DNA of 28,027 nt from Neocallimastix lanati (nom. inval.) (taxonomy: Eukaryota > Neocallimastigomycota > Neocallimastigomycetes > Neocallimastigales > Neocallimastigaceae): positions 1 through 28,027 of the forward strand of contig JACVTC010000450.1 of NCBI GenBank assembly GCA_016946835.1. The letters run 5' to 3'. This document shows positions 18,557 to 27,682 of the stretch, in pieces. Within the stretch, counting starts at the first letter, position 1, and each line of letters begins with the position of its first letter. The notes beneath the pieces are model-generated. The model did not search any database and was not told where the DNA came from. It saw only the letters and a program-made list of their open reading frames with translations. A program made the translations under genes and the position numbers.

Positions 18557-21345
18557 AAGTTAATCCAACTCCAAAACAAACATCAAGTCAGATACATCCT
18601 TCGATAATGTCACAGCCCTTAATCAATCTCGAAAAACAAAAAGAAAAAGAAATTCGTGATAAAGAACGTGCTAGTACTTCTCAATCACCTATGGAAACTA
18701 CTGATATAGATTTATCTAATCGCAGAAAAGAAAAAGAAAAAGGAAAAGAGGTTAGTGATACAGAACTTGCATCTACTTCCACCTCGCCCATTGAAATTGT
18801 TGATATTGATGAAACTGATCATATTATTTCTAATAATGAGGAAAATAGTATTCCAAATAATACATTAAATAAACTCATTAATGATAAACTAAAAGTAAAT
18901 AAACTTCCTGGAAACAAAATTCCTAGAGTTCCAAGAAAGATCCAAATGATAGCTGATCATCTACCTTACAATGTTATTAAAGACTTAAATACTACTAAAT
19001 GTAATATTACCTTTGGAGAATTATTTGAAGTATCACCAAAAATCAGATCTCAAGTTGCAAAAGGTTTAAAGTTAGAAAAAGATTCTATTAAGATAGCCGG
19101 TGCCGTTGACAACATTTGTGCTACTACTACTATAATTAATAATCTTGATCACACTTATAAAAGTAAAAACAAAGAACCCAAAGAAGATGATATAGCCATG
19201 GTCGACGTTACTGTTGAAGGAGTCAAAGGAAAAGCATTGATTGATTCTTGTAGTAATTTAAATATTATTACTAATCAATTCCTTAGAAAGTTACCTTCTG
19301 TATATGAGCCTATTGGAATCAGTCGTGGAAGAATCCGACTAGCAACTATTAATGATGATTATTCGGAAGACTATTTAATCAATATTCCTATACAAATTAA
19401 TAATTTTCATATGGTTGCTACATGTAGAGTTATAGATAAAGAAGATCCTTTCTTTGATATTCTTATTAACTTGAAAACTCAAATAGATCATAAATTGTTT
19501 ATTCATCCTATTCTTTATAGTCTTTGCCAATTCAATGATAATGGATCGGTTGAAGAAATTGCTCCTATAAACAATCAATATGAAAATGAAGAAAAATTAG
19601 TTTGTTTTGTAAAAGCTATTTCTAATGAATCTATTAAGAAAGAACTTAAGAAAATGGAAGGTCTTCCTCCTCGAGAATATATTCATAACGAAAAATTTAT
19701 CAATACTCTTAATAAAAAGTATCGAGATCAAATAATTAAACTTTTAGAAGATAATATAGTTATAATTGCGACCTCTTCTGAAGAATTAACACCTTCGAAC
19801 TTATCTCCACATAAAATTCACCTTAAACCTGGTGCTAGGCCAATTAAACAAAAATTTTATAGAATCTCAAAACTTAAAACAGATATTCTTAAAGAAGAAC
19901 TTACCAAATTAATAAATAAAAGACTTATTGAACCATCATACTCAGAATGGTCTTCGCCTGTTGTTCTTGTTCCTAAACCAAATGGTAAATGGAGAATGTG
20001 TGTTGACTATAGAAAAGTCAATGATGCTACTATAAAGGATTCATATTCTCTTCCAAATATTGATGAAATATTCGATAGTTTAGATGGTGCTATAATATTT
20101 ACTACAATGGACCTTTACTCCGGATATCATCAAATACTTATGGATGAAGAAAGCATTGAAGTTACCAGTTTTACCACAAAATTCGGAAATTATCAATTCA
20201 AAGTCATGCCTTTCGGACTTACTAACGCTCCAGCAACTTTCCAACGTGAGATGAACAAAATTCTCTTTCCTTTCATTGGTGATTTTGTTTTCAATTTCAT
20301 TGACGATATCCTTATATACTCAAAATCTTTAGAAGAACACCTCGAACATATTGCTAAAGTACTCGCTGTTTTCAAAGAACACAAACTTAAAATCAATATT
20401 GAAAAATGTTCGTTTATGCAAACAGAAGTTGAAGTCCTCGGTCACAAAGTATCTGCACAAGGTCTGAGCCCTCTTGATAGCAAGATTAAATCAATTAAAA
20501 ATTGGAAACCTCCTTCAAACCTCCATGAATTACGGTCTTTCCTAGGGGCGATAGGATATTATCGAGACTTCATCGATAAATATGCTCGAATAACAGCTCC
20601 TCTTTGCAAATTGTTAAGAAAAGATGTTGAATTCCGATGGAATAAAGAGCAAAATGATAGCTTTAATATACTTAAAGAAAAATTAATGAATGCACCAATT
20701 TTAAAATTTCCATGTTTCGAGAAAGAATTTATTATTCGAACGGATGCATCGTATGATGGCATTGGTGGTGTCCTATTACAAAAAGATGATGAAACGAAAA
20801 AAGAGCATCCTGTACACTATATAAGTAGAACATTAACTAAACATGAAAGAAATTACGGAATTACAGATCTAGAAGGAACTGCTCTATTTTATTGCTTAAC
20901 AAAATTTAAACCTTATATTATGGGAAATCCCATTAAAACAATAATCTATACTGACCATAAACCCTTAGTAGGATTATTCAACAAGAAAGAACCAACAAGT
21001 GCTCGACAAACCAGATGGTGTTTAGCTGTAAATCTTTTAGGTGTAGAAATTCGATATGAACCTGGCAAAAAGAATGTCGTAGCTGATGCTCTTTCTCGAA
21101 TGAAAAGTATAAATGATAAGAAAATATTGGCAACAAAACTCTCTTCAAAAGTTGATGAATCTTTATTATCTAAAGTTGTAAAAGAATTTATGGAAGAAAA
21201 ATTTACAACAATTGATGGAATTGAATACTTTATAGATGGAAATACTTATAGGAAATTAATCACTGATACTAATGAAAAGGTCAAACTCATTCTTGAAGCT
21301 CATGGCATAGGACATGAAGGATATAATAAAACTTACCAACGATGA
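18397..21345 (+). CDS. pol: Pol: protease, reverse transcriptase, RNase H, copy 4 (intact frame)
   Basis: Open from 18397 to TGA 21343-21345, with domain order and motifs as in copy 3: variant protease site (Asp codon 19243), RT with FIDD at 20296-20307, RNase H ending in NVVADALSR, then the His pair of the integrase zinc domain. It has no start codon near the beginning and would be expressed as a Gag fusion through the slip site at 18424-18430. It is followed in frame by integrase across the TGA. Confidence 0.92.
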   Translation, partial: KRLLGCVAAFKRKHDNISKDHKGNQEKKIHKSLRDNPRPIVTPALRKKKENELKVNPTPKQTSSQIHPSIMSQPLINLEKQKEKEIRDKERASTSQSPMETTDIDLSNRRKEKEKGKEVSDTELASTSTSPIEIVDIDETDHIISNNEENSIPNNTLNKLINDKLKVNKLPGNKIPRVPRKIQMIADHLPYNVIKDLNTTKCNITFGELFEVSPKIRSQVAKGLKLEKDSIKIAGAVDNICATTTIINNLDHTYKSKNKEPKEDDIAMVDVTVEGVKGKALIDSCSNLNIITNQFLRKLPSVYEPIGISRGRIRLATINDDYSEDYLINIPIQINNFHMVATCRVIDKEDPFFDILINLKTQIDHKLFIHPILYSLCQFNDNGSVEEIAPINNQYENEEKLVCFVKAISNESIKKELKKMEGLPPREYIHNEKFINTLNKKYRDQIIKLLEDNIVIIATSSEELTPSNLSPHKIHLKPGARPIKQKFYRISKLKTDILKEELTKLINKRLIEPSYSEWSSPVVLVPKPNGKWRMCVDYRKVNDATIKDSYSLPNIDEIFDSLDGAIIFTTMDLYSGYHQILMDEESIEVTSFTTKFGNYQFKVMPFGLTNAPATFQREMNKILFPFIGDFVFNFIDDILIYSKSLEEHLEHIAKVLAVFKEHKLKINIEKCSFMQTEVEVLGHKVSAQGLSPLDSKIKSIKNWKPPSNLHELRSFLGAIGYYRDFIDKYARITAPLCKLLRKDVEFRWNKEQNDSFNILKEKLMNAPILKFPCFEKEFIIRTDASYDGIGGVLLQKDDETKKEHPVHYISRTLTKHERNYGITDLEGTALFYCLTKFKPYIMGNPIKTIIYTDHKPLVGLFNKKEPTSARQTRWCLAVNLLGVEIRYEPGKKNVVADALSRMKSINDKKILATKLSSKVDESLLSKVVKEFMEEKFTTIDGIEYFIDGNTYRKLITDTNEKVKLILEAHGIGHEGYNKTYQR
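18424..18459 (+). promoter_or_regulatory. Candidate -1 frameshift signal 2, copy 4
   Basis: TTTAAAA at 18424-18430 in the phase of the acidic frame, followed by the same weak A/T stem as in the other copies. Confidence 0.45.
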
Positions 21346-21369
21346 CGAAAAAGTTACTATTGGAACAAC

Positions 21370-22320
21370 ATGGTAAATGATATTAAAAGAATTATTTCAA
21401 AATGCGAACAATGTCAATTAAATAGACCCAAAGCATACCCAGAACCAACAGAAGATATTCCTACAGAAGTTGAAGGACCTTTCACACATTTAGGTTTAGA
21501 TATAATTGGACCTCTAGAGAAAACATCAAACAATAATAAATATATTTTGGTAATCGTGGACTATTTTACTAAATGGGTAGAGGCCGAGCCAACTGAAAAT
21601 GTAACTTCAAAAGATGTAATAAAATTTTTAATTAATGTATTCTCTCGTCATGGTGTGCCTCAAACAATTACAACTGATAATGGTGTTCAATTCAATTCGG
21701 ATATGACAAAAATGTTCCTAGATCTTTATGATGTGTATGTGAGGTTCAGTACAACTTATCATCCAGAAACGAACGGTCTTACAGAAAACCGAAATAAAGA
21801 AATTGGAAAACTACTTAGACTTTTAGGAAATAAACAAAAAGAATGGGACGAAGTCTTACCTTCCGCTTTATGGGCTCTTCTTACAACCAAAAATTCGGTT
21901 ACTAATCACTCTAGCTTTGAACTTGTTTATGGACGAGAAGACCAACAACCCTTTGACATAGCTGCTAGACCAACTAAAAGTGTAAACAAATCTTCGGATG
22001 AAATCCTATTGGAAAAATTTGTCAATCACTATTTATGGACTATGGAAGCTGCGGCCAATATCAAAAATGCAAATAAATACTGGGCTACTCGTAGAGAACA
22101 AAAGAATAGTATGAATCAGGCTAAAAGAATAAAACCTGGTGATTTAGTCTTAGTAAGGAATTTTACTCGAACCAAGTTAGAACCATATTTTGTTGGACCA
22201 CTCCAAGTAATTAAGAAACAATTCAACACAGTAACATTGGCCGATCCTAAGTCGGGTATACAAATGAACCGCAATGTTCACTTAAAGAACATAATCAAGT
22301 TTAACTCAGCTTCTGTATAG
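21370..22320 (+). CDS. int: Integrase, copy 4
   Basis: 316-residue frame with the DD35E triad intact and the GPY/F-like C-terminus. It is joined in frame to pol across TGA 21343-21345, which has C as the following base (UGA-C, the most readthrough-prone tetranucleotide context known for eukaryotic stops). It ends 23 bp before LTR4. Confidence 0.9.
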   Translation: MVNDIKRIISKCEQCQLNRPKAYPEPTEDIPTEVEGPFTHLGLDIIGPLEKTSNNNKYILVIVDYFTKWVEAEPTENVTSKDVIKFLINVFSRHGVPQTITTDNGVQFNSDMTKMFLDLYDVYVRFSTTYHPETNGLTENRNKEIGKLLRLLGNKQKEWDEVLPSALWALLTTKNSVTNHSSFELVYGREDQQPFDIAARPTKSVNKSSDEILLEKFVNHYLWTMEAAANIKNANKYWATRREQKNSMNQAKRIKPGDLVLVRNFTRTKLEPYFVGPLQVIKKQFNTVTLADPKSGIQMNRNVHLKNIIKFNSASV

Positions 22321-22343
22321 CTTGAGTCTTAGCGAGGGCATCT

Positions 22344-23266
22344 TGTTAAGGAATGAACAAATAATGTTAATTTTATTATTTTTCATAAAAATAACTTAAC
22401 CACTAAAATTAAATTATTTATTTCCTTACTTGGGGAACTTTCTTATGTTCTATTACTGCCAAATTACTACTAATATTAAATTTATTATTATTAATATAAA
22501 TTCTTTATTAATATCAATACTTTATTATTAAAATTAATACTATATTATTAATATCAATATTATTATCAATATCTAGTTTTATTAATATGATTTATTCTAT
22601 CAATATTTTATTATTAAAGAAAATTTTATTTTACAAATATTACTAATACAGATTATTTATTATTAATAAAAATTAATATAATTAATAATGATTTAAAATA
22701 TTTTACTTAAATCCATGATCCTTGTCATTAAAATTAGTAATACTTCCTTCCAAAATACACCCTATTTATAATAAGATTAATAATAGATAATAATCTAAAA
22801 TACTTTTATTTAAAAATAGTATAAAATTAAATAATACTCTATTACTAATAGTTCTGTAAAAGTAATAAAATTATTTTTAAAATATATTTTCACTACAATT
22901 AATAATAAATAGTTTAGAATTTAATAATATGTAATAATTGTTTATTATAATAGAATAGATTATGAATTTATAATTTAAATACAATTCAAACATGTAACTC
23001 TAAGATATTCTAAAGAAATGGCTTGACCATTTCTAACGATAAAAAAAAAATATAAATAGATGAGAAAATTGTATTTTAGAAAAATAATCTGAGAAAAAAA
23101 TATAATCTTATTAAAGAAATTAATTTATATTTAGTTTTTAATTGAATAATTTTTATTAAATAAATAAATAAAATATTTTAAAAAAAAGATATATTTTAAA
23201 TTTTTAATTTTTTTTATTTTAGTGTTTATTTCTATATTTATTATTATTCTGTCCCGAACCTCAACA
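22344..23266 (+). repeat. LTR4, right end of the array (923 bp)
   Basis: It starts TGTTAAGG and ends CCTCAACA, after which array homology stops. Relative to LTR1-3 it has one T-to-A change near 23129 and one A fewer in the poly-A run near 23180-23187. The next five bases, TTTTA (23267-23271), would be the target-site duplication to look for at the left end. Confidence 0.92.
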
Positions 23267-23586
23267 TTTTAAGATTCGTTACAATACCAAAAGGAATTGA
23301 ACTTTTTTCAATTCCATCTTTAATTTTATGTTTCATTATAGATAGGGATACATCGTATTCATTTTCAGGATGATTATGTGAACTATTATACTTTAAAATT
23401 TCTTTCTTATCATTTAAAATAATAAAAGATTTACATTTATTTATTTTTTTATATTCTGTACATTTATACACTTTGGAATTATCTTTTCTTTTATATGAAA
23501 AATTAAATTTATATTTTTTATTAATAATAATTTGTTCTTTTCCTTTGTTGGATTCACTTATTATCAATAATTAAATTTTCTTCCAT
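23267..23586 (-). pseudogene. FLYWCH zinc-finger gene (MULE-type), interrupted by the array
   Basis: On the minus strand an open frame runs from 23570 to the LTR junction and on to a stop inside LTR4 (23244), so its last seven residues are LTR-derived. It encodes a FLYWCH-type DNA-binding finger: a Tyr/Phe-rich strand, two Cys nine residues apart in YKC...NKC, then the His-Asn-His-Pro motif. Such fingers commonly precede MULE transposase domains. There is no ATG at the start of the open frame. The nearest, at 23584-23586, begins a 10-codon peptide that runs into TGA one frame off, so a 1-nt indel near 23557-23562 separates start from body. The catalytic transposase part is missing and should lie left of the array. 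It is probably a dead transposon gene; a host FLYWCH gene is less likely. Confidence 0.7.
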
Positions 23587-23824
23587 TTCTATATTTTTAT
23601 AAATATTTTTTAATTATATAATTATAATTATTATATTAATTATCCAATATTATTCGTAATATTAATTTTGAAAAATTAGTTTTTCAATTATTTGTAAAAT
23701 AAATAAATAAATAAATAAAGAAAGAATGTAATAATATAAGTACAAGTATATAAAATAAAATAAATATTAAATGTAATATTATAAAAGTACAAGTATATAT
23801 AATAAAATAAATATTTATTATTTT
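23587..23824. other. AT-rich spacer with AAAT and AAGTACAAGTAT repeats
   Basis: No gene is seen. It contains an AAAT microsatellite (about 23697-23718) and two direct copies of a unit beginning AAGTACAAGTATAT (near 23739 and 23785). That unit is loosely the reverse complement of the minisatellite unit found right of 24030. Confidence 0.6.
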
Positions 23825-24029
23825 TTTTTATTAAAGAATATTAAAGACAATTTATTTTTAAAAATAAAATGTTTTATTTAATTATATATGTTAGAAAGCA
23901 AAAAATCATTTATATTTAATGAGATTATTAACTACCAATAATATTAAACTACATCATTAATTGAATATAATAAAAATGTAAAAATTTTTCATTTCGAAAA
24001 CATTGATCTTTAATATTCTTTAATAAAAA
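23825..24029. repeat. Inverted repeat with 23-bp perfect arms
   Basis: The left arm 23825-23847 is the exact reverse complement of 24007-24029, separated by 159 nt. Weaker complementarity continues outward on both sides (the GTAC-containing repeats) and a little inward. The core has no open frame. This could be a foldback or MITE-like element, or the junction of an inverted minisatellite block. Confidence 0.7.
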
Positions 24030-25660
24030 TTAATAATAGATATTTATTTTATTTTATTTTATTTTATTCAATCTGTACTTTATTTTTAATATTCTACTAT
24101 TTATTTTATTTTATTTTATTTTATTTTATTTTTATTAATACTTTATTCTTTTATATTACTTCATTATTTATTTTATTTTATTTATTTTATTTTATTTTAT
24201 TTTATTTTATTTTATTTTATTTTATTTTATTTTATTTTATTTTATTCAATCTGTACTTTATTTTTAATATTCTACTATTTATTTTATTTTATTTTATTTT
24301 ATTTTTATTAATGCTTTATTCTTTTATATTACTTCACTATTTATTTTATTTTATTTAATTTTATTTTATTTTATTTTATTTTATTTTATTTTATTTTATT
24401 TTATTTTTATTAATGCTTTATTCTTTTATATTACTTCATTATTTATTTTATTTTATTTTATTTTATTTTATTTTATTTTATTCAATCTGTACTTTATTTT
24501 TAATATTCTACTATTTATTTTATTTTATTTTATTTTATTTTATTTTTATTAATACTTTATTCTTTTATATTACTTCATTATTTATTTTATTTTATTTTAT
24601 TTTATTTTATTTTATTTTATTTTATTTTATTAAATATGTACTTTATATTCACATTCTACTATTTATTTTATTTTATTAAATATGTACTTTATATTCATAT
24701 TCTACTATTTATTTTATTTTATTTTATTAAATATGTACTTTATATTCATATTCTACTATTTATTTTATTTTATTTTATTAAATATGTACTTTATATTCAT
24801 ATTCTACTATTTATTTTATTTTATTTTATTAAATATGTACTTTATATTCATATTCTACTATTTATTTTATTCTATTTTATTTTATTTTATTTTATTTTAT
24901 TTTATTTTATTTTTATTAATGCTTTATTCTTTTATATTACTTCACTATTTATTTTATTTTATTTAATTTTATTTAATTTTATTTTATTTTATTTTATTTT
25001 ATTTTATTTTTATTAATGCTTTATTCTTTTATATTACTTCATTATTTATTTTATTTTATTTTATTTTATTTTATTTTATTTTATTTTATTTTATTTTATT
25101 TTATTTTATTCAATCTGTACTTTATTTTTAATATTCTACTATTTATTTTATTTTATTTTATTTTATTTTATTTTTATTAATACTTTATTCTTTTATATTA
25201 CTTCATTATTTATTTTATTTTATTTTATTTTATTTTATTTTATTTTTATTAATGCTTTATTCTTTTATATTACTTCACTATTTATTTTATTTTATTTAAT
25301 TTTATTTTATTTTATTTTATTTTATTAAATATGTACTTTATATTCATATTCTACTATTTATTTTATTTTATTTTATTTTATTTTATTTTATTTTATTAAA
25401 TATGTACTTTATATTCATATTCTACTATTTATTTTATTTTATTTTATTAAATATGTACTTTATATTCATATTCTACTATTTATTTTATTTTATTTTATTA
25501 AATATGTACTTTATATTCATATTCTACTATTTATTTTATTTTATCTTATTAAATATGTACTTTATATTCATATTCTACTATTTATTTTATTTTATTTTAT
25601 ATTATTTTGTTTTATTCATTCAATCTGTACTTTATATTCATATTCTACTAATTATATTCT
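24030..25660. repeat. TTTTA-based minisatellite with higher-order structure
   Basis: The block consists of (TTTTA)n tracts punctuated by three ~40-50-bp motifs. Motif A has CAATCTGTACTTTATTTTTA, motif B has CTTTATTCTTTTATATTACT, and motif C has AAATATGTACTTTATATTCA. The order by eye is A B A B B A B, then C five times (24632-24880, ~51-bp period), then B B A B B, then C five times again (25325-25600), then a final A-like unit (25620). Open frames through it are repeat translations rich in Phe, Tyr, Leu and Ile, and are not genes. Confidence 0.9.
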
Positions 25661-25730
25661 TTATTTATTTATCTATTTATTTATTAATTTATACATTTAT
25701 TTATTTTAAAATTAATTGTATTATAATTTT

Positions 25731-25881
25731 TTATGGCGTTAACAAAAAAGTTTACAAGCCATTAAAAATAAATGGCGTATTGAAAATTTGTATTTTAAAA
25801 ATTGGCGAAATGAACCACATTCCCAATGATGTTGACTTTCTATTATATAAATTTATGCTGTCAATATTAAATATCTTTTAA
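25731..25881. other. Coding-like scrap after the minisatellite
   Basis: A ~140-bp stretch with clearly more G and C than its surroundings (GGCG, CCAC and CCCAATG segments). Plus-strand translation gives about 48 residues before a TAA, with no family I recognise; the minus-strand frames are broken. It is probably a decayed exon or transposon fragment. Confidence 0.3.
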
Positions 25882-27175
25882 TTTTTACATATATAAATTA
25901 ATATATGTCTTCAGTATAACAGGTGCACCTATTAATTAGATGGTTAATTTAACTAAAATAATAATATCATTATTAAATAGAAAAGAAATATCAATATAAA
26001 TATAGAATAGTCATTCAATATCTTTAATTGTTTAATGATAATATATAAATATTTTTTAAATAAATTATTTTATATTTTTTTTTAAGTAATTATGTTATAA
26101 AATATTTAATCAAATATAATTAATAAACTTCACTTTTCTAATATTTTAAATATATATATATATAATTTTAATAAAAAAATTATATTTCATGAATAAATTT
26201 AAATTAAAAGAAAATTTGTTATAACTCAAAAATAATTATAATTATTAAATAAATTGATTTTAAAAAGTTTATTTATTTAATTAAATAAAAATAAGAAATG
26301 AAAATGACCTTTTTAAATAAATTAAATGTCTAAATTAAATTTACTATATTTAAATTATTTTTTTCTTAATATAAGAATTGCTCATATTAATAAACATTAG
26401 AATAAAATAATAAAAATTCATTAACTTGTATAATGATCTTTGTATTTTTATAAATTAATATGTAGTAACAGTTTTTTCTTTATTAATATAGAAAGTGCTA
26501 TTAATAATGCTGGTATTTATGGGTCTTAAAAATTACTATATTCTATTCTATTTTCTACTTTTCTTGTTGATTGTAATAATAATAATCTTATTCTATTGAT
26601 AAAAAAATAATTTTATATAATATATATAGAATGATAATAATGCAAATATCATGAAATATAATTCATAAACTGTTACATTTATAAAATAATAAAAGACATA
26701 GCCAGTTAACATCAATGATGTAATATACATACATGTCATAAAAAATATAACTAAAAAAAAAAAAAATTATTTTATTTTGATATTATGTTAGGTATTGAAT
26801 TATAAATAATCCATTCTTTAAATATTAATATATATATTAGAATTAAAATAAATAATTTTTTTGAAAAAAAAAAAAAAAAAAAATAAATGGATGTCTGTGT
26901 TTTCAAGTTTGAAATTTTTACTATATTTTTAATTTCATTATCTTTAATTTTATATTATCTTTAATTTAAAATGATGGATTAATTAGTATTAATTTTAAGA
27001 TAATGTCATAGATTAAAGATAAAAATAAAAATATATAATTATTTTCAATTATAATAATATATTATTTATATGGTAAATTAACTAATAATCTATAAAGTAT
27101 TTTTCAAAATATAAATATAAATCAAAAAGATAACATAATATAACTAAAGTAATACTTCAAAATATGAATCTTTAG
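25882..27175. other. AT-rich intergenic DNA, no gene seen
   Basis: Almost pure A/T with short microsatellites. Landmarks are a perfect 10-bp palindrome AGGTGCACCT (25921-25930), an (AT)n run near 26151-26162, and a run of 20 A (26864-26883). A short GC-richer patch near 26491-26527 may be a coding remnant but has no recognisable motif. Nothing else can be supported. Confidence 0.6.
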
Positions 27176-27277
27176 GAAAATACTTTTAATAGAGTTCCAA
27201 CTTGGATGTTTGAATTATGATCTACTGATAATGTTGATGATGCTCAAGAAGTTTCTGATAACAAAGTCAATAAATAA
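27176..27277 (+). pseudogene. Possible exon remnant of unknown gene
   Basis: About 33 codons after a CTTTAG (27170-27175), which could be a 3' splice site, run to TAA at 27275-27277. The translation is varied and ends with an acidic, Asn/Asp/Val-rich tail unlike the surrounding A/T noise, but an in-frame TGA at 27218-27220 breaks it. I recognise no family. A chance composition blip is possible, and a second frame is also open here. Confidence 0.25.
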
Positions 27278-27419
27278 ATATATTTTATAATGATTATATA
27301 AAATATATAAATAATAAAATGATAATCTTTATGAAATATTTTTAGTATTATAAATATATATATAATATATTATTTTATTTTATTATAATAAATGGACAAT
27401 ATATATGTAAAAATAATGA

Positions 27420-27654
27420 TTCCCGTTTCGATGCTTATGGTTATTGGAAATAAATGTAGGAATATATAGAAATTCAGCACCGAGCAGACGTGTAACGACG
27501 TGTTGTGAGGGGCACGCTGTACTGGAACGCTAAATATCATTACACCTACATTAATAACTATTAGAGGCCACTAATAGGATATGGGTACTCATTATGTGTG
27601 TGTTTATGTATTTTATTAACATTAAAGTTAATCTGGATTTTATTTATTTTAATA
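27420..27654 (-). repeat. Partial Ty1/copia LTR (left end uncertain)
   Basis: Reading the minus strand, the copia pol remnant is followed by a purine tract AGGGAG (27655-27660) and then TATTAAAATAAAT from 27654. That is the typical copia junction (GGGAG then TGTTAAAA), with TA in place of TG. Inside is a CpG-bearing, GC-richer island (about 27421-27540) and a TATATA stretch near 27459-27468. A 7-bp perfect hairpin (CTATTAG 27558-27564 with CTAATAG 27571-27577, loop AGGCCA) lies between them and the junction. I cannot find the other end of the LTR. Confidence 0.5.
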
Positions 27655-27682
27655 CTCCCTGGAAATATAATTTTTATTATAA

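Larger units (their letters stand above)
1..23266 (+). mobile_element. Tandem array of a Ty3/gypsy LTR retrotransposon with shared LTRs
   Basis: Four head-to-tail copies are present (the first cut by the window edge), with one LTR between successive internal regions instead of two. Equivalent points are 7096 bp apart for the first step and 7098 bp for the next two. The right end is sharp: LTR4 stops at CCTCAACA and unrelated sequence follows. The left end lies outside the window. Domain order gag - protease - RT - RNase H - integrase is diagnostic of Ty3/gypsy, because copia elements have integrase before RT. Likely origins are unequal recombination between LTRs, or recombination of one-LTR circles into a resident element; a collapsed or expanded assembly is the alternative. 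Confidence 0.93.
15246..23266 (+). mobile_element. Ty3/gypsy element, array copy 4 (LTR3 to LTR4)
   Basis: This is the right-most unit, 8021 bp, and the only one whose outer boundary is visible. Its coding frames equal those of copy 3. Its 3' LTR differs from its 5' LTR by one substitution and one 1-nt deletion. Confidence 0.92.

Noticed and set aside
24632-25600. CRISPR-like array (regular repeats)
   Set aside because: The ~51-bp units are contiguous and have no unique spacers; the context is eukaryotic transposons.
24413-25881. Long plus-strand frames rich in Phe, Tyr, Ile and Leu that look like membrane proteins
   Set aside because: They are translations of TTTTA repeats with period-based peptide repeats; composition explains the apparent hydrophobicity.
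27470-27545. tRNA, 5S or other structured RNA gene in the GC-rich island
   Set aside because: No A/B box, no cloverleaf and no convincing long helix; position next to a copia polypurine tract explains it better as LTR sequence.
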